Positions 15,925-24,230 of a stretch of DNA of 38,655 bases are shown piece by piece (position 1 is the stretch's first letter; each line of letters begins with the position of its first letter). Below the pieces are notes generated by a model. It saw only the letters and a program-made list of their open reading frames with translations. It ran no database searches and was not told the origin of the DNA. The position numbers and the translations under genes were made by a program. This DNA comes from Planctomycetia bacterium (GTDB taxonomy: Bacteria > Planctomycetota > UBA1135 > UBA2386): contig SXPB01000277.1 in assembly GCA_005776475.1 (NCBI GenBank), positions 1-38,655 on the forward strand, given 5' to 3'.

Positions 15925-17346
15925 ATGGAGTCCGGTCAACTGCAGCGGCGTCTCGGCCTCGTCTCGGCGATCTCGATCACCGTCGGCGCGGTCATCGGCT
16001 CGGGCATCTTCCTGACCCCGCTGAAGGCCGCGCAGGGCGTGCCGAACGAGGCCTGGGTCTACGGCCTGTGGATCGGCCTCGGCATCGTGTGCCTGTTCGG
16101 CGCGTTTGCGTATGCCGAGCTCGGCGCCATGTTCCCCGAAGCCGGCGGCCAGTACGCCTTCCTGCGTGAGGCGTGGGGCAAGGGCGTCGGCTTCCTCTAC
16201 GGCTGGGTGTTCTTCTGGGTCATCAACAGCGGCACCGTCGCCGCGTTGGCGGTCGCGTTCGCCGAGTACACGCTGCCGATGGCGGGCCTCGACACTTCCA
16301 GACCGTGGCTGACCGCAGCCGCTGCCAGCGTGATGATCGTCCTGTTGGCAGTGGTCAACCACTTCGGCGTCGTGCTGGGAGCGTTGCTGCAGAACCTGGC
16401 GACGCTGGCCAAGGTCGGCGCGCTCGGCATGCTCGTCGGCGGCGGCATGATGCTGGTGTTCGGCGACGGCCTGCCGGCGAGCACCGCCGCGACCGCACCG
16501 GCCAAGGAACTGCTCCTCCCCGGCATGATCGCCGCGTTCACCGGCATCTTCTGGGCCTACGAAGGCTGGTACCAGTTGCCGTTCAACGCGGCCGAACTGA
16601 AGCGACCCGAACGCAACCTGCCGTTCGGCCTCATCGGCGGCATGCTGCTGTTGATCACGCTGTACGCCGCCGTCAACGCGATCTACCTCTACGCGGTGCC
16701 GTTCGGCGAGATGCAGGCACTCACCGAAAAGCGCCTCGTGCCCGAACTCTCCATCCAACGCATCTTTGGCCCGCAGTACGTCGGCTGGCTGACCATCCTG
16801 ATTGCGATCTCGGTGCTCGGCGCCGCCAACCCGAACTTCCTGTCGTCGCCGCGCGCATTCTACGCGATGGCGAAGGACGGCCTCGTGCCGGCAGGGCTGC
16901 AGCGGGTGAGTGCACGCTGGGGCACGCCCGTGGTGTCGATCTGGACGCAGGCCATCTGGTCGATCGTGCTGGTGGTGGTGCTGAAGAACTTCACCGACAT
17001 CACGGCGTTCGTCGTGTTCGCCGGCTTCCTGTTCTATGCGATGACGGTGGCCGGGGTGTACGTGCTGCGCGTGCAGCGACCGGACCTGCCGCGCCCGTAC
17101 CGATGCAGCGGCTACCCGGTGACGCCGGCGCTGTTCATCCTGGTCTCGGTGGGCTTCGTCGGCGCCCTGCTCTACGACCCCTCAGAACAGACCAACGCCC
17201 TCTACGGACTCGGCATCCTCGCCAGCGGCATCCCGTACTACCTGGGCTGGAAGGTCGGCCGCGGCAGCATCCCGCCGAACCCGCCGCCTGCCGCCGATGC
17301 CACCGCACCGACCGTGCCGCTGTCGTCGCCGCTCGCGAGTCGCTAG
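15925..17346 (+). CDS. APC-superfamily amino acid permease
   Basis: The 473-residue protein has about twelve hydrophobic helices. The first carries the APC signature ISITVGAVIGSGIFLTP, whose unwound GSGIF segment binds the amino acid backbone. GAFAYAELGAMFPEAGGQY follows, another hallmark of the LAT/APC families. Length fits the family (450-500). Such permeases exchange or co-transport amino acids across the inner membrane; the substrate is not predictable here. TAGCGT at 15910-15915 lies 9 nt before the ATG and could be a -10 box for a leaderless or near-leaderless mRNA. No Shine-Dalgarno is seen. The next gene starts 11 nt downstream and may be co-transcribed. Confidence 0.92.
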   Translation: MESGQLQRRLGLVSAISITVGAVIGSGIFLTPLKAAQGVPNEAWVYGLWIGLGIVCLFGAFAYAELGAMFPEAGGQYAFLREAWGKGVGFLYGWVFFWVINSGTVAALAVAFAEYTLPMAGLDTSRPWLTAAAASVMIVLLAVVNHFGVVLGALLQNLATLAKVGALGMLVGGGMMLVFGDGLPASTAATAPAKELLLPGMIAAFTGIFWAYEGWYQLPFNAAELKRPERNLPFGLIGGMLLLITLYAAVNAIYLYAVPFGEMQALTEKRLVPELSIQRIFGPQYVGWLTILIAISVLGAANPNFLSSPRAFYAMAKDGLVPAGLQRVSARWGTPVVSIWTQAIWSIVLVVVLKNFTDITAFVVFAGFLFYAMTVAGVYVLRVQRPDLPRPYRCSGYPVTPALFILVSVGFVGALLYDPSEQTNALYGLGILASGIPYYLGWKVGRGSIPPNPPPAADATAPTVPLSSPLASR

Positions 17347-17357
17347 AGTCTCGGGCG

Positions 17358-17921
17358 ATGACTGTCGAGTTCGCCCTCTTCTTCGTGGCCCTGCTGGTCG
17401 GCTACGTGCTCGTGCACGTTCGCCTGGCCCGCTTCGAGGAGCACCTGCAGAAGCTCGCCGGCATCCGCGGGCTCGACGATCGCCTGCGCGCCCTCGACGA
17501 CCGGCTCGCCAAGCTGGCGGAGTCGTTCGACAAGATCCGCCTCGACCGCGTCGAATCGCACCTCGATCGCCTGCACGACGACCTCGAAGACCTGCGCGAA
17601 GCGACCGGCGACGTGCAGCACGCGGTGGTGCAGATTCCCGCCCCGGTGGTGCAAGCCACGCCCGAACCGGTAGTGGTGGAGCGCAGCCCGATGGAATCGC
17701 CGACGCAGCGCTTCCTCGCGTTGGTCGAGAAGCGCCTGCTCGAACTCGGCTACCACGACATCGACGTGCTCACCGACCTCGGTCGCCTGGATCTCGATCG
17801 CGACGTCGAAGTGGTCGTCGAAGCGCAACGCGGCGGCATGCCGGTGAAGGGGCGCGTGCAGGTGCGCAACGGCTCGGTGCGCGACGTGGCGCTGCAGTCC
17901 GTCGTGACGATGTTCCCCTGA
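17358..17921 (+). CDS. Membrane-anchored coiled-coil protein, function unknown
   Basis: The 187-residue product begins with one membrane helix (about residues 4-20, EFALFFVALLVGYVLVHV). A charged coiled-coil follows (about 24-85, with repeats such as LDDRLRALDDRLAKLAE), then a short Pro/Val linker and a mixed alpha/beta C-terminal domain of about 80 residues (RFLALVEKRLLELGYHDIDV). I recognise no family. The ATG at 17358 is supported by the membrane helix beginning right after it. The sequence TAGAGT, which contains the preceding stop codon, lies 8 nt upstream and could act as a -10 box. Likely topology is N-terminal anchor with the coiled-coil in the cytoplasm, by the positive-inside rule (RLARFEEHLQK). 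Confidence 0.72.
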   Translation: MTVEFALFFVALLVGYVLVHVRLARFEEHLQKLAGIRGLDDRLRALDDRLAKLAESFDKIRLDRVESHLDRLHDDLEDLREATGDVQHAVVQIPAPVVQATPEPVVVERSPMESPTQRFLALVEKRLLELGYHDIDVLTDLGRLDLDRDVEVVVEAQRGGMPVKGRVQVRNGSVRDVALQSVVTMFP

Positions 17922-17960
17922 GGGCTTGCGTCCTCGCCGCGAACCACAGCCGCCGCGAAC

Positions 17961-18656
17961 TCAGCGCGCGCGCAACCAGGCGACGACGCCCTGCGTGACC
18001 TGCTCGAGCGCCGGCCAACTGGCGTCGGGATCGAGCGCCTGCGCGAGTTCAGCAGCGCCTTCCTGCAGCAACAACCGCTGCACCATGTAGCGCTCCAGGG
18101 CCCATCGCGTACGCTGCGGCAGGCCGAGCGTCCGACCGGGCTCGACGCCAGCCGGCGACCCGGCCAGCAACACGGCCTCCAGGAACGCCGCCACGTCGCC
18201 GCCGCCCCCGAGGCGCACACACGCGATCGCCGCCGCGGTGCGCAAGGTTGCATCCGCCGTCGGATCGAGCACGCAAGCGAGCAACTCGGCGCGCGGCCCG
18301 GGGGCGCGCAGCTCGCCGAGGGCCAACGCGGCTTCCGTCGCCAGGATCGACCGCGCCGCGACTTCGCCGACGAGCCACGGCGCCGCCGCGTCGTCGCGCA
18401 AACGCCCGAGCAACGCCACCGCCGCCGGTGCCCCGGGCGACTCGCTGCGCGCCGGCAACGCTTCGAGCAGGCACGGCACCGCGGCCTTGCCCCAACGATG
18501 CACGGGCGCCAGTCGCTCGAGCCAGTCGCCGGGCGCAGCGGCGAGCAACGCGTCGACGTCAGCCCGCGGATCGTGCGCCGGCGCCACCGAACCGCACGCC
18601 GCGGCAAAACCCACGAGCGCGAACGACAACCACGGGCCACGAGTCGGAGCAGCCAT
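17961..18656 (-). CDS. Putative HEAT-like lipoprotein
   Basis: The 231-residue protein starts with a signal sequence, SFALVGFAAAC, whose Cys could be a lipidation site, although Ala rather than Leu at -3 makes the lipobox weak. The mature part is helical with repeated HEAT/Armadillo-like units such as SPGAPAAVALLGRLRDDAAAPWLVGEVA and LRTAAAIACVRLGGGGDVAAFLEAVL taken in parts. Such repeats act as protein-binding scaffolds. It follows the pseudouridine synthase gene on the same strand with a 41-nt gap, so it may share its transcript, but no functional link is evident. The ATG at 18656 is the only methionine near the signal peptide. Confidence 0.68.
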   Translation of the reverse strand: MAAPTRGPWLSFALVGFAAACGSVAPAHDPRADVDALLAAAPGDWLERLAPVHRWGKAAVPCLLEALPARSESPGAPAAVALLGRLRDDAAAPWLVGEVAARSILATEAALALGELRAPGPRAELLACVLDPTADATLRTAAAIACVRLGGGGDVAAFLEAVLLAGSPAGVEPGRTLGLPQRTRWALERYMVQRLLLQEGAAELAQALDPDASWPALEQVTQGVVAWLRAR

Positions 18657-18697
18657 CGACGGCCATGCTGCCGCAGCGACGATCGCTTTGCGAGCCC

Positions 18698-19699
18698 TCA
18701 ACCCGACGACGAAGTCCCTGGCATCGGACCCGCTGCCGGCCGCTGCAGCCACTCGGCAAACAACGCCGGCGCCGGCACGGTGAACGCCACCGCAGCCCCG
18801 GTCGCCGGATGCAGGAAGGCCAGCGACTCCGCGTGCAGCAGCTGGCGATGCGGGCGGTCGGCGGGCACACGCCGGGCGTCGCCGTGTTCCTTCACCGCAT
18901 GCACGAAGGCGAGGTAGTCGGCGTCGGGAACGCCGTACAGCTTGTCGCCGAGGATCGGGTGGTCGACGCTTTCGAGGTGCACGCGGATCTGGTGGGTGCG
19001 ACCGGTGCGCGGCACACAGCGCAACAACGTCGCCGACGGACCGCGCTGCACGACCGTGAACTGCGTGTGCGCCGACTTCGCATCTCTCGCCGTCGGACCG
19101 ACCGCACGCCGCAGCGCGATCGAACTCGTGCTCGAATGGCCGATCGCAGCGTCGATGGCGCCATCGGCAGCGACGAGGCCGCGCACGACCGCGAGGTAGT
19201 TCTTCTGCACCGAGTGCGCGGCGAACTGCGCCAGCAACGACTTCGTCGCGCGCGCCGACTTCGCCAAGACCAGGACCCCACTCGTCTCGCGGTCGAGGCG
19301 ATGCACGAGATCGAGCGTCGGCACTTGCAGTCGCTGGCGCAGCACCTGCACCAACGTGTTCTGCACGAACGGCCCGTCGGCGTGCATCGGCAGGTGGGCG
19401 GGCTTGTCGACGACCAACAGGTCCGCGTCCTCGTGCAGCACCGGCACGGTGAGTTCGGCGAACGGTTCGCGGTGCACCTTGTGCCACGCGAGCTCCTGGC
19501 CGGCCCGCAGCAGTTCGCAGCCGCGCGCCACGCGCCCGTCGAGATGCACCTGGCCCGCCGCCAGTTCCTGTTGCCACTGCGCGCGATCCAGGTAGCGGAA
19601 GCGCGTCGCCAACCAGTCGGCCAGCAGGCTGCCCGCTGCCTCGGCAGGCAGACGCGAACGCAACACCAAGGGTTCGCCGGCTGGTTCGCGTGCAGTCAC
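18698..19699 (-). CDS. RluA-family RNA pseudouridine synthase
   Basis: This 333-residue enzyme has an N-terminal S4-like RNA-binding region (about residues 25-75) and the RluA catalytic domain. The active-site motif is HRLDRETSG with catalytic Asp136; further family blocks are LLVVDKPAHLPMH, RTGRTHQIRVHL and HPILGDKLYG. It isomerises uridine to pseudouridine in rRNA or tRNA; the target site cannot be predicted. The start is GTG at 19699. The gene lies 38 nt after the PEP-CTERM gene on the same strand, separated by a small hairpin. Length and motifs are normal for RluC/RluD-type enzymes. Confidence 0.93.
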   Translation of the reverse strand: MTAREPAGEPLVLRSRLPAEAAGSLLADWLATRFRYLDRAQWQQELAAGQVHLDGRVARGCELLRAGQELAWHKVHREPFAELTVPVLHEDADLLVVDKPAHLPMHADGPFVQNTLVQVLRQRLQVPTLDLVHRLDRETSGVLVLAKSARATKSLLAQFAAHSVQKNYLAVVRGLVAADGAIDAAIGHSSTSSIALRRAVGPTARDAKSAHTQFTVVQRGPSATLLRCVPRTGRTHQIRVHLESVDHPILGDKLYGVPDADYLAFVHAVKEHGDARRVPADRPHRQLLHAESLAFLHPATGAAVAFTVPAPALFAEWLQRPAAGPMPGTSSSG

Positions 19700-19723
19700 G
19701 CGCTGACTAGACGCCGCGGCGGC

Positions 19724-19738
19724 AGGCGTGCAACGCCT
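19724..19738 (-). terminator. Small hairpin at the end of the PEP-CTERM gene
   Basis: On the minus strand AGGCGT and ACGCCT form a 6-bp stem with loop TGC. The stem begins at the last base of the TGA stop of the PEP-CTERM gene. No T-tract follows, so termination would be weak. It could attenuate read-through into the pseudouridine synthase gene or protect the mRNA end. Confidence 0.35.
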
Positions 19739-20187
19739 CAGGCGTCGGCTTTCGGCTTCGTCTGGCGGCGACGCAGCAGGCCCGCCGCGGCGAGACCGGT
19801 GCCGACCAGCAGCAGCGTGCTCGGTTCGGGCACGGGTTGGGCGCCTTCGGTGCCGTTGTTCGGGTTCTCGTTGCTGGCACCGGAGCCGCCGCCGCTGCCC
19901 TGGCCGCCGCCCTGGTTCGAGCCACCGCCGCCGTTGTTCGAGCCACCGCCACTGCCACCGCCACCGCCACCTGTGGTCACGGTCGAGCTGCCGCCCGGCT
20001 CGCTACCGGAGTTGTTGACCGGAACCGAGGGGGATTCGTTGCGCGGGGGGGGCGGCGTGCCACCGTTGTCGGGCTGGTTGACCGGCGTGTCGGGCGTATC
20101 GCTGCGGATGAGCATGTCGCCGCTGTGTTCCGCACAGGCGGCGAGGCAGAAGCAAGCAGTCAGGGTGATCAGCAGATGGATGCGCAT
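19738..20187 (-). CDS. Small Gly-rich lipoprotein with PEP-CTERM sorting tail
   Basis: The 149-residue product has an N-terminal signal (MRIHLLITLTACFCLAAC) with lipobox L15-A-A-C18. A low-complexity middle of Gly, Ser and Asn runs about residues 55-110. The C-terminal sorting signal begins VPEPSTLLLVGTGLAAAGL and ends in RRR plus eight more residues. The tail is the PEP-CTERM module: a VPEP motif, a membrane helix and a basic cluster, cut by an exosortase. Having both a lipobox and PEP-CTERM is unusual. ATG at 20187 was chosen because the signal peptide starts there; an ATG at 20250 would add an unlikely basic leader and overlap the promoter. A near-consensus sigma-54 site lies 40 nt upstream, in line with known sigma-54 control of PEP-CTERM systems. 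Confidence 0.8.
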   Translation of the reverse strand: MRIHLLITLTACFCLAACAEHSGDMLIRSDTPDTPVNQPDNGGTPPPPRNESPSVPVNNSGSEPGGSSTVTTGGGGGGSGGGSNNGGGGSNQGGGQGSGGGSGASNENPNNGTEGAQPVPEPSTLLLVGTGLAAAGLLRRRQTKPKADA

Positions 20188-20193
20188 GGGTCG

Positions 20194-20220
20194 AGTCCGG
20201 GAGGACTGCGGAGGCCTCCG
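20194..20220. repeat. Two inverted repeats in the PEP-CTERM gene leader
   Basis: AGTCC-GGGA-GGACT (20194-20207) and the perfect 12-nt palindrome CGGAGGCCTCCG (20209-20220) lie between the sigma-54 site and the ATG. The predicted transcription start falls in the palindrome. They may be an operator or an RNA structure near the start codon; chance is possible in DNA this GC-rich. Confidence 0.4.
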
Positions 20221-20226
20221 GTAACG

Positions 20227-20242
20227 AGCAATCGTCGTGCCG
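20227..20242 (-). promoter_or_regulatory. Sigma-54 promoter of the PEP-CTERM gene
   Basis: Read on the minus strand, 20242 to 20227 is CGGCACGACGATTGCT. The sigma-54 consensus is TGGCACG-N4-TTGCW, so only the first base differs. The invariant GG (-24) and GC (-12) are ten bases apart as required. The start site would be near 20216, giving a leader of about 29 nt before the ATG at 20187. PEP-CTERM systems often carry the PrsK/PrsR pair, where PrsR is a sigma-54 activator, so the match fits the gene it precedes. Confidence 0.68.
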
Positions 20243-20566
20243 TGTGGCATGACTTGAAGTCGTTGTGGCTACGCACTCGGCGTGCAACCGCTCGGGAGCG
20301 CCTGCTGGCGATGCCATCGCCGCCAGGGCACCGCCGCAGCCGTCCCAGGACGAGACCAGCCCGCCCAAACCGTAGAAGTGGCGCCGGATATTCCGTCGAA
20401 CGGATGCATCGCTGCCACTGGCCGTCGTGGTTTCGCGACTCCGGGGCCAGAACTGCCGCAACAAGGTCTTCCCAACGATCTTCGCGGGGTCGTTCCGTCG
20501 CGCTTGCCGTCGACCAACCGTGGCGCTTTTCGGACGCATTCGACGTCGGCCAGGCGACGGTTCGGG
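20243..20566. other. Gene-free stretch upstream of the sigma-54 promoter
   Basis: No credible gene was found here; the open frames lack recognisable protein features and run into neighbouring genes. At 20385-20404 two inverted repeats overlap: CGGA-TAT-TCCG (20385-20395) and TCCGT-CGA-ACGGA (20392-20404). They lie about 170-190 nt upstream of the predicted sigma-54 start, a usual distance for an enhancer-binding activator. This role is inference. No terminator with a T-tract was seen for the minus-strand gene ending at 20567. Confidence 0.45.
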
Positions 20567-23500
20567 TCACCGCAAGCGAGCGAATGCCTGCACGACGTGC
20601 TCGTCGTCGGTCACGAACACGGCCGTGCCGAGCTGCAGCACCCGCGGCTTCTTGCCGGCCCGGAGCCGGTAGAGCGGGGCGCCGCTCTGCGCATCCACGA
20701 CCTGCAGACCACCCTCGCGCAAGGGGAACACGCACCGCGAGCCGCAAAGCTGCACCTCGCCATCGGGCGTCTCCGAGAACCGCGTCGCGGCTCCCAGGGC
20801 ACCCGTGCCGAGGTTGCGGCGCAACAGGCCGCTGCGCGTTGGCACCACGAGGTCGTGGCCGGCGGCGACGATCGGTCCGACGACTTCCTGGGCGATGTCG
20901 CAGCTCCAACGGCGCTCCCCCGTGGCGGCATCCAGGGCCACCACGTGCCCGCGATCGTCGAGCACGACCAACAGGCCGCGGACGCACAACATGCTGGCGA
21001 CGCCTTGGCAATCCGTCGCGCGCGACCACTGCGGGCGCAGGCCAGGCAGTTCGAACGCGCGCACGCTGCCGTCGTCGGCGGGCACCAGGATCGAGCGACC
21101 GTGCGCCCACAACTGGCCGGTGGCGGCGGCGGGCAGTTCGACTTCGCGGCGTTCGCTGCCATCGGTGCGCATCGCGACGAGGCGCCGACCGGTGGTGGCG
21201 AGCACGACTACGTCATCGACGAGCACGGGAGCCACTTCGGTCGGCAGGTCTCCACTCGTCCAGGCGACCTTGCCGGAGGCGAGCTCGAGGCCACGCAGAT
21301 CGCCATCGAGCGACGCGACGAGAATGCGCTCGCCGTGCACGAGGGGCGGCGACAACCATCCGGACAGGTCGCCGCTCTTCCAGCTCCACGCCGTGGTGCC
21401 GTCGTTGCGCACCGCGGTCACCGTGCCCGCGCGATCGACGAACAGCATGCGGTCACCGACCGCGACCGGCTGCGTTTCGATCGGCTTGCCGTGGCGCCAG
21501 GTGCGATCGGGCAGCAACGCGAGCCGCCCGCAGAACGCACCGACGTCGTCGCCGAGCACCGTGGTCTCGGCGGCGCCGAAACCGGGCATCGACACGACGA
21601 GTTCCATCGTCTCGGCCGGAGTGCGCGACAGCAGCAACGGCGTCACGCCGAGTTCCTTGCCCGCTTGCGTCACGGTGGCGCCGTTCGGCTCGCTGGTGAC
21701 CTGCAGCGGCAGGCGCACGAGCTGGTCGAAGGGAACTTCCGGGAACGACAGCCGCAGCGCCCGCAGGTGCTGCTGGGCTTTGGCGAAGTCACCGGCGTCG
21801 GTGGCCGCGTGCAACGCTTCGGTGAGCCGGACGATCGTGCCGTGGCGGGCGACGCGGTCGCGGAAGTGGGCGCGCAGTTCGCCTTCCATCGCCGGTTGCC
21901 GTTCGAGTTCGCGGAAACGCGCCAGGGCGCCGGCGAAGTCGTTCTTGTTCTCGCACTCGATCGCGGCCTTGAACAACGGATCGAGTTCGCGCTGCTGTTC
22001 GTTGCGCTGCAGGGCCTCGCCATACGCAGTCGCGACGGTGCGCGCGTTGGCGAAGGCCGGGCTCGCTTCGGCCACGGCAGCCGCGATGCTCGTCTGCAAG
22101 GCCGTCCCGACACAGCCCGACCAGGCGCCCTTCTGGACCATCGCCTCGAGTTCGGTGAACGCGCGCTGCAGGCCCGGCGGGCACGCCACCTGCAGGTCGG
22201 CCAGGTTCGCCGTCAACTGGCGGCGATCGAACAGGGCCCCTGGCATGGGCGGCAAGCGGCTGGGCAACGCCTTCGCGACCCGCGTCGTCTCGTCGAGCAA
22301 GGCCTGCAGGCGTTTGCCGACGACGTCGCGGACTTCCGCCGCGAACGCAGCGTCGGTGCCGATTTCCTGGTACAGCGCCAGCGACGCCCCGAGTTCGCCT
22401 TTGCCGAGCAGTTCGGCGGCGGCGGTCAACTTCACGTTGGCTTCGGCGCGGCGCAGCTTCTGCACCCGGCCCTGCTCCGCCGCATCGGCGAAGGCGACGC
22501 GGTTGCGCAGATCGGCGATGCCTTCGCACTCGCCGAGCCGCTCCGACCAGTGGTCGAGCCGGACGCGGGCCGCGGCACGATCATTGGCCGCCAACGCCTT
22601 GCCGACTTCCTCGTTGGCCGCGGCGAGATCAGCTTCCAGGCCCTGCTGCTGCCAGACCACGAACCCCGTGGCAGAGAGCAGCGAACCGGCCATCAAGGCT
22701 GCGGCGACGCGGACCCAGCGACCGACCCGGGTGCGCTTGCGCGCCGAGACGAGCTTGCGCACGTCGGCGCGCGTGCGGTCGAGCCGGAACACGGCTTCCC
22801 AGGCTTCGGTGGCCGCCTTCTTCTCGCCGCGCGAATCGTGCATGTGCGCGAGTTCTTCGAGCACCTTCACCGCGCCCTGCACATCGCGCGACTTCTGGCG
22901 CGCCCTGGCCTCGCGCACCAGGAAGGCCGGCTGCAGCGATCCCGTGCGACGCGCGTCCTCGACGATCTCCAACGCCGAAGGCAACTGGTCCCCGGCGATC
23001 ATCGCGTCGAGCAGATCGAGCGTGCACTTCTCGAGCTCGGCGGCGTCGGGTTTGCCGTGCGCGACCAACACCGTGCGCAGGTAGCTGATCGTCGCCGCAT
23101 CGTTGGGCGACAGCAGCCGTGCCTTGCGCGCCAGGGCGAGCGACGCCGCCGGTTCGACCTGTCGCTGCGCTGCCTCGAGCAGCATCGTGCCCGCCAGACG
23201 TCGTTCGCCGCAGACCTCGAGCCCCTTGGCGATCGCCAACAGGGTCTCCATGGTGCGGTCGCCGATGCGATCGCGCACCGTCTGCAACAGCACGAGCCCG
23301 TGGCGCTTGTCGCCCGCCTGCGCCACCTGGGTCGCCAACTCGACCATCGCCGCGTCGTCCAGGTTGCCGACGTACTGGGCCCGCGTGAGGTCGCGCGCCG
23401 CGCGCGCCGCCTCGAACAACCCGTGCGTCGTGCGTTCGGCGATCTCGCGGTAGCTGGCGCGACCGTCGATTCCACCCAGGACTTCGGCGTGGATCGGTTG

Positions 23501-24181
23501 CGGTTCGAACCCTGGCCGCGGCGAGGGCAGGCGCATGCCGACTTCTTCGAGACTGCCGATCGCGTCGAGGATGCTCTGCCACTCGTCGGAACGGCGGGCG
23601 ACCTCGAGCAGCAGGCTGTTGACTTCGAACTCGGGGCAGGCGGCGAACGCTTGCGCCTGGGCCGGCGCGTTCGGCGGGCCCTTCCAGAACTCGAAGGTGC
23701 CGTGCCGCCAGGTGAACAACGAGAACAGGTCCTCGGCAATCTGCCCGGACAGGATGTCGTCGAGCGCCTCCTGGGTCAGGGCCCCGGAGGCGACGAGCAC
23801 TTCGCCGAGCGGTTGCTTCTTCTCGCGTTGCTGCGTCAGGGCGTCCCGCAGCTGGTCGCCGGTCACCAGGCCGGCCTGCAGCAGGCGTTGCCCCAGACGG
23901 CGCAAAGCCACGCGGTTGGGGACGAGGATCCGGACGTGGCCGTCGCGGCACAACACGTCGCGATCGGCGAGGGGGTTGCGCAACCGCAACACGCCCTCCA
24001 TCTTCGACATCGACAGCGTCTGGAAGATGTCGGCGAGGTTGATCTGCTCCAGATCACCGCGCATCGTCACGGCTTCCCCGCCGCCGAGCACCTGCGGTTC
24101 TTCAGGTTCCGGTTCGTTGTCGGCTACTGCCTTGAGCAGGAACTCGACTTCGGCTTCGTTCAGGATCTCACCGTTCGACAT
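20567..24181 (-). CDS. PATAN/DUF4388 protein with membrane span, PEGA-like domain and beta-propeller
   Basis: This 1204-residue protein has an unusual chain of parts. Residues about 38-165 match DUF4388/PATAN (MRGDLEQINLADIFQTLSMS, then MEGVLRLRNP, and FTWRHGTFEFW), a domain of response regulators and gliding or signalling proteins. A TPR-like helical region follows (about 230-470), then one membrane helix (about 485-508, VAAALMAGSLLSATGFVVW). A second helical repeat region covers about 510-820. Next is a PEGA-like domain (about 827-875, VTSEPNGATVTQAGKELGV) and a PQQ-type beta-propeller to the end (repeats such as LDAATGERRWSC). Topology is probably PATAN and TPR in the cytoplasm, PEGA and propeller outside. 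ATG at 24181 is preceded by GAGAGA at 6-nt spacing; 24187 and 24232 are alternatives. A sensor or scaffold role is inference. Confidence 0.78.
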   Translation of the reverse strand: MSNGEILNEAEVEFLLKAVADNEPEPEEPQVLGGGEAVTMRGDLEQINLADIFQTLSMSKMEGVLRLRNPLADRDVLCRDGHVRILVPNRVALRRLGQRLLQAGLVTGDQLRDALTQQREKKQPLGEVLVASGALTQEALDDILSGQIAEDLFSLFTWRHGTFEFWKGPPNAPAQAQAFAACPEFEVNSLLLEVARRSDEWQSILDAIGSLEEVGMRLPSPRPGFEPQPIHAEVLGGIDGRASYREIAERTTHGLFEAARAARDLTRAQYVGNLDDAAMVELATQVAQAGDKRHGLVLLQTVRDRIGDRTMETLLAIAKGLEVCGERRLAGTMLLEAAQRQVEPAASLALARKARLLSPNDAATISYLRTVLVAHGKPDAAELEKCTLDLLDAMIAGDQLPSALEIVEDARRTGSLQPAFLVREARARQKSRDVQGAVKVLEELAHMHDSRGEKKAATEAWEAVFRLDRTRADVRKLVSARKRTRVGRWVRVAAALMAGSLLSATGFVVWQQQGLEADLAAANEEVGKALAANDRAAARVRLDHWSERLGECEGIADLRNRVAFADAAEQGRVQKLRRAEANVKLTAAAELLGKGELGASLALYQEIGTDAAFAAEVRDVVGKRLQALLDETTRVAKALPSRLPPMPGALFDRRQLTANLADLQVACPPGLQRAFTELEAMVQKGAWSGCVGTALQTSIAAAVAEASPAFANARTVATAYGEALQRNEQQRELDPLFKAAIECENKNDFAGALARFRELERQPAMEGELRAHFRDRVARHGTIVRLTEALHAATDAGDFAKAQQHLRALRLSFPEVPFDQLVRLPLQVTSEPNGATVTQAGKELGVTPLLLSRTPAETMELVVSMPGFGAAETTVLGDDVGAFCGRLALLPDRTWRHGKPIETQPVAVGDRMLFVDRAGTVTAVRNDGTTAWSWKSGDLSGWLSPPLVHGERILVASLDGDLRGLELASGKVAWTSGDLPTEVAPVLVDDVVVLATTGRRLVAMRTDGSERREVELPAAATGQLWAHGRSILVPADDGSVRAFELPGLRPQWSRATDCQGVASMLCVRGLLVVLDDRGHVVALDAATGERRWSCDIAQEVVGPIVAAGHDLVVPTRSGLLRRNLGTGALGAATRFSETPDGEVQLCGSRCVFPLREGGLQVVDAQSGAPLYRLRAGKKPRVLQLGTAVFVTDDEHVVQAFARLR

Positions 24182-24187
24182 GCGCAT

Positions 24188-24193
24188 TCTCTC
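24188..24193 (-). promoter_or_regulatory. Shine-Dalgarno for the PATAN-propeller gene
   Basis: GAGAGA on the minus strand ends 6 nt before the ATG at 24181. It favours that start over ATG codons at 24187 and 24232. The site lies in the 49-nt divergent gap shared with the plus-strand gene at 24231. Confidence 0.5.
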
Positions 24194-24230
24194 GTGGAGT
24201 CGTCCGACGGTTTCGCCAAACGCATCGGGC

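Noticed and set aside
19860-20000. Gly-rich coding repeats as a CRISPR or satellite array
   Set aside because: The units are irregular codon runs within an open frame; there are no constant repeats with unique spacers.
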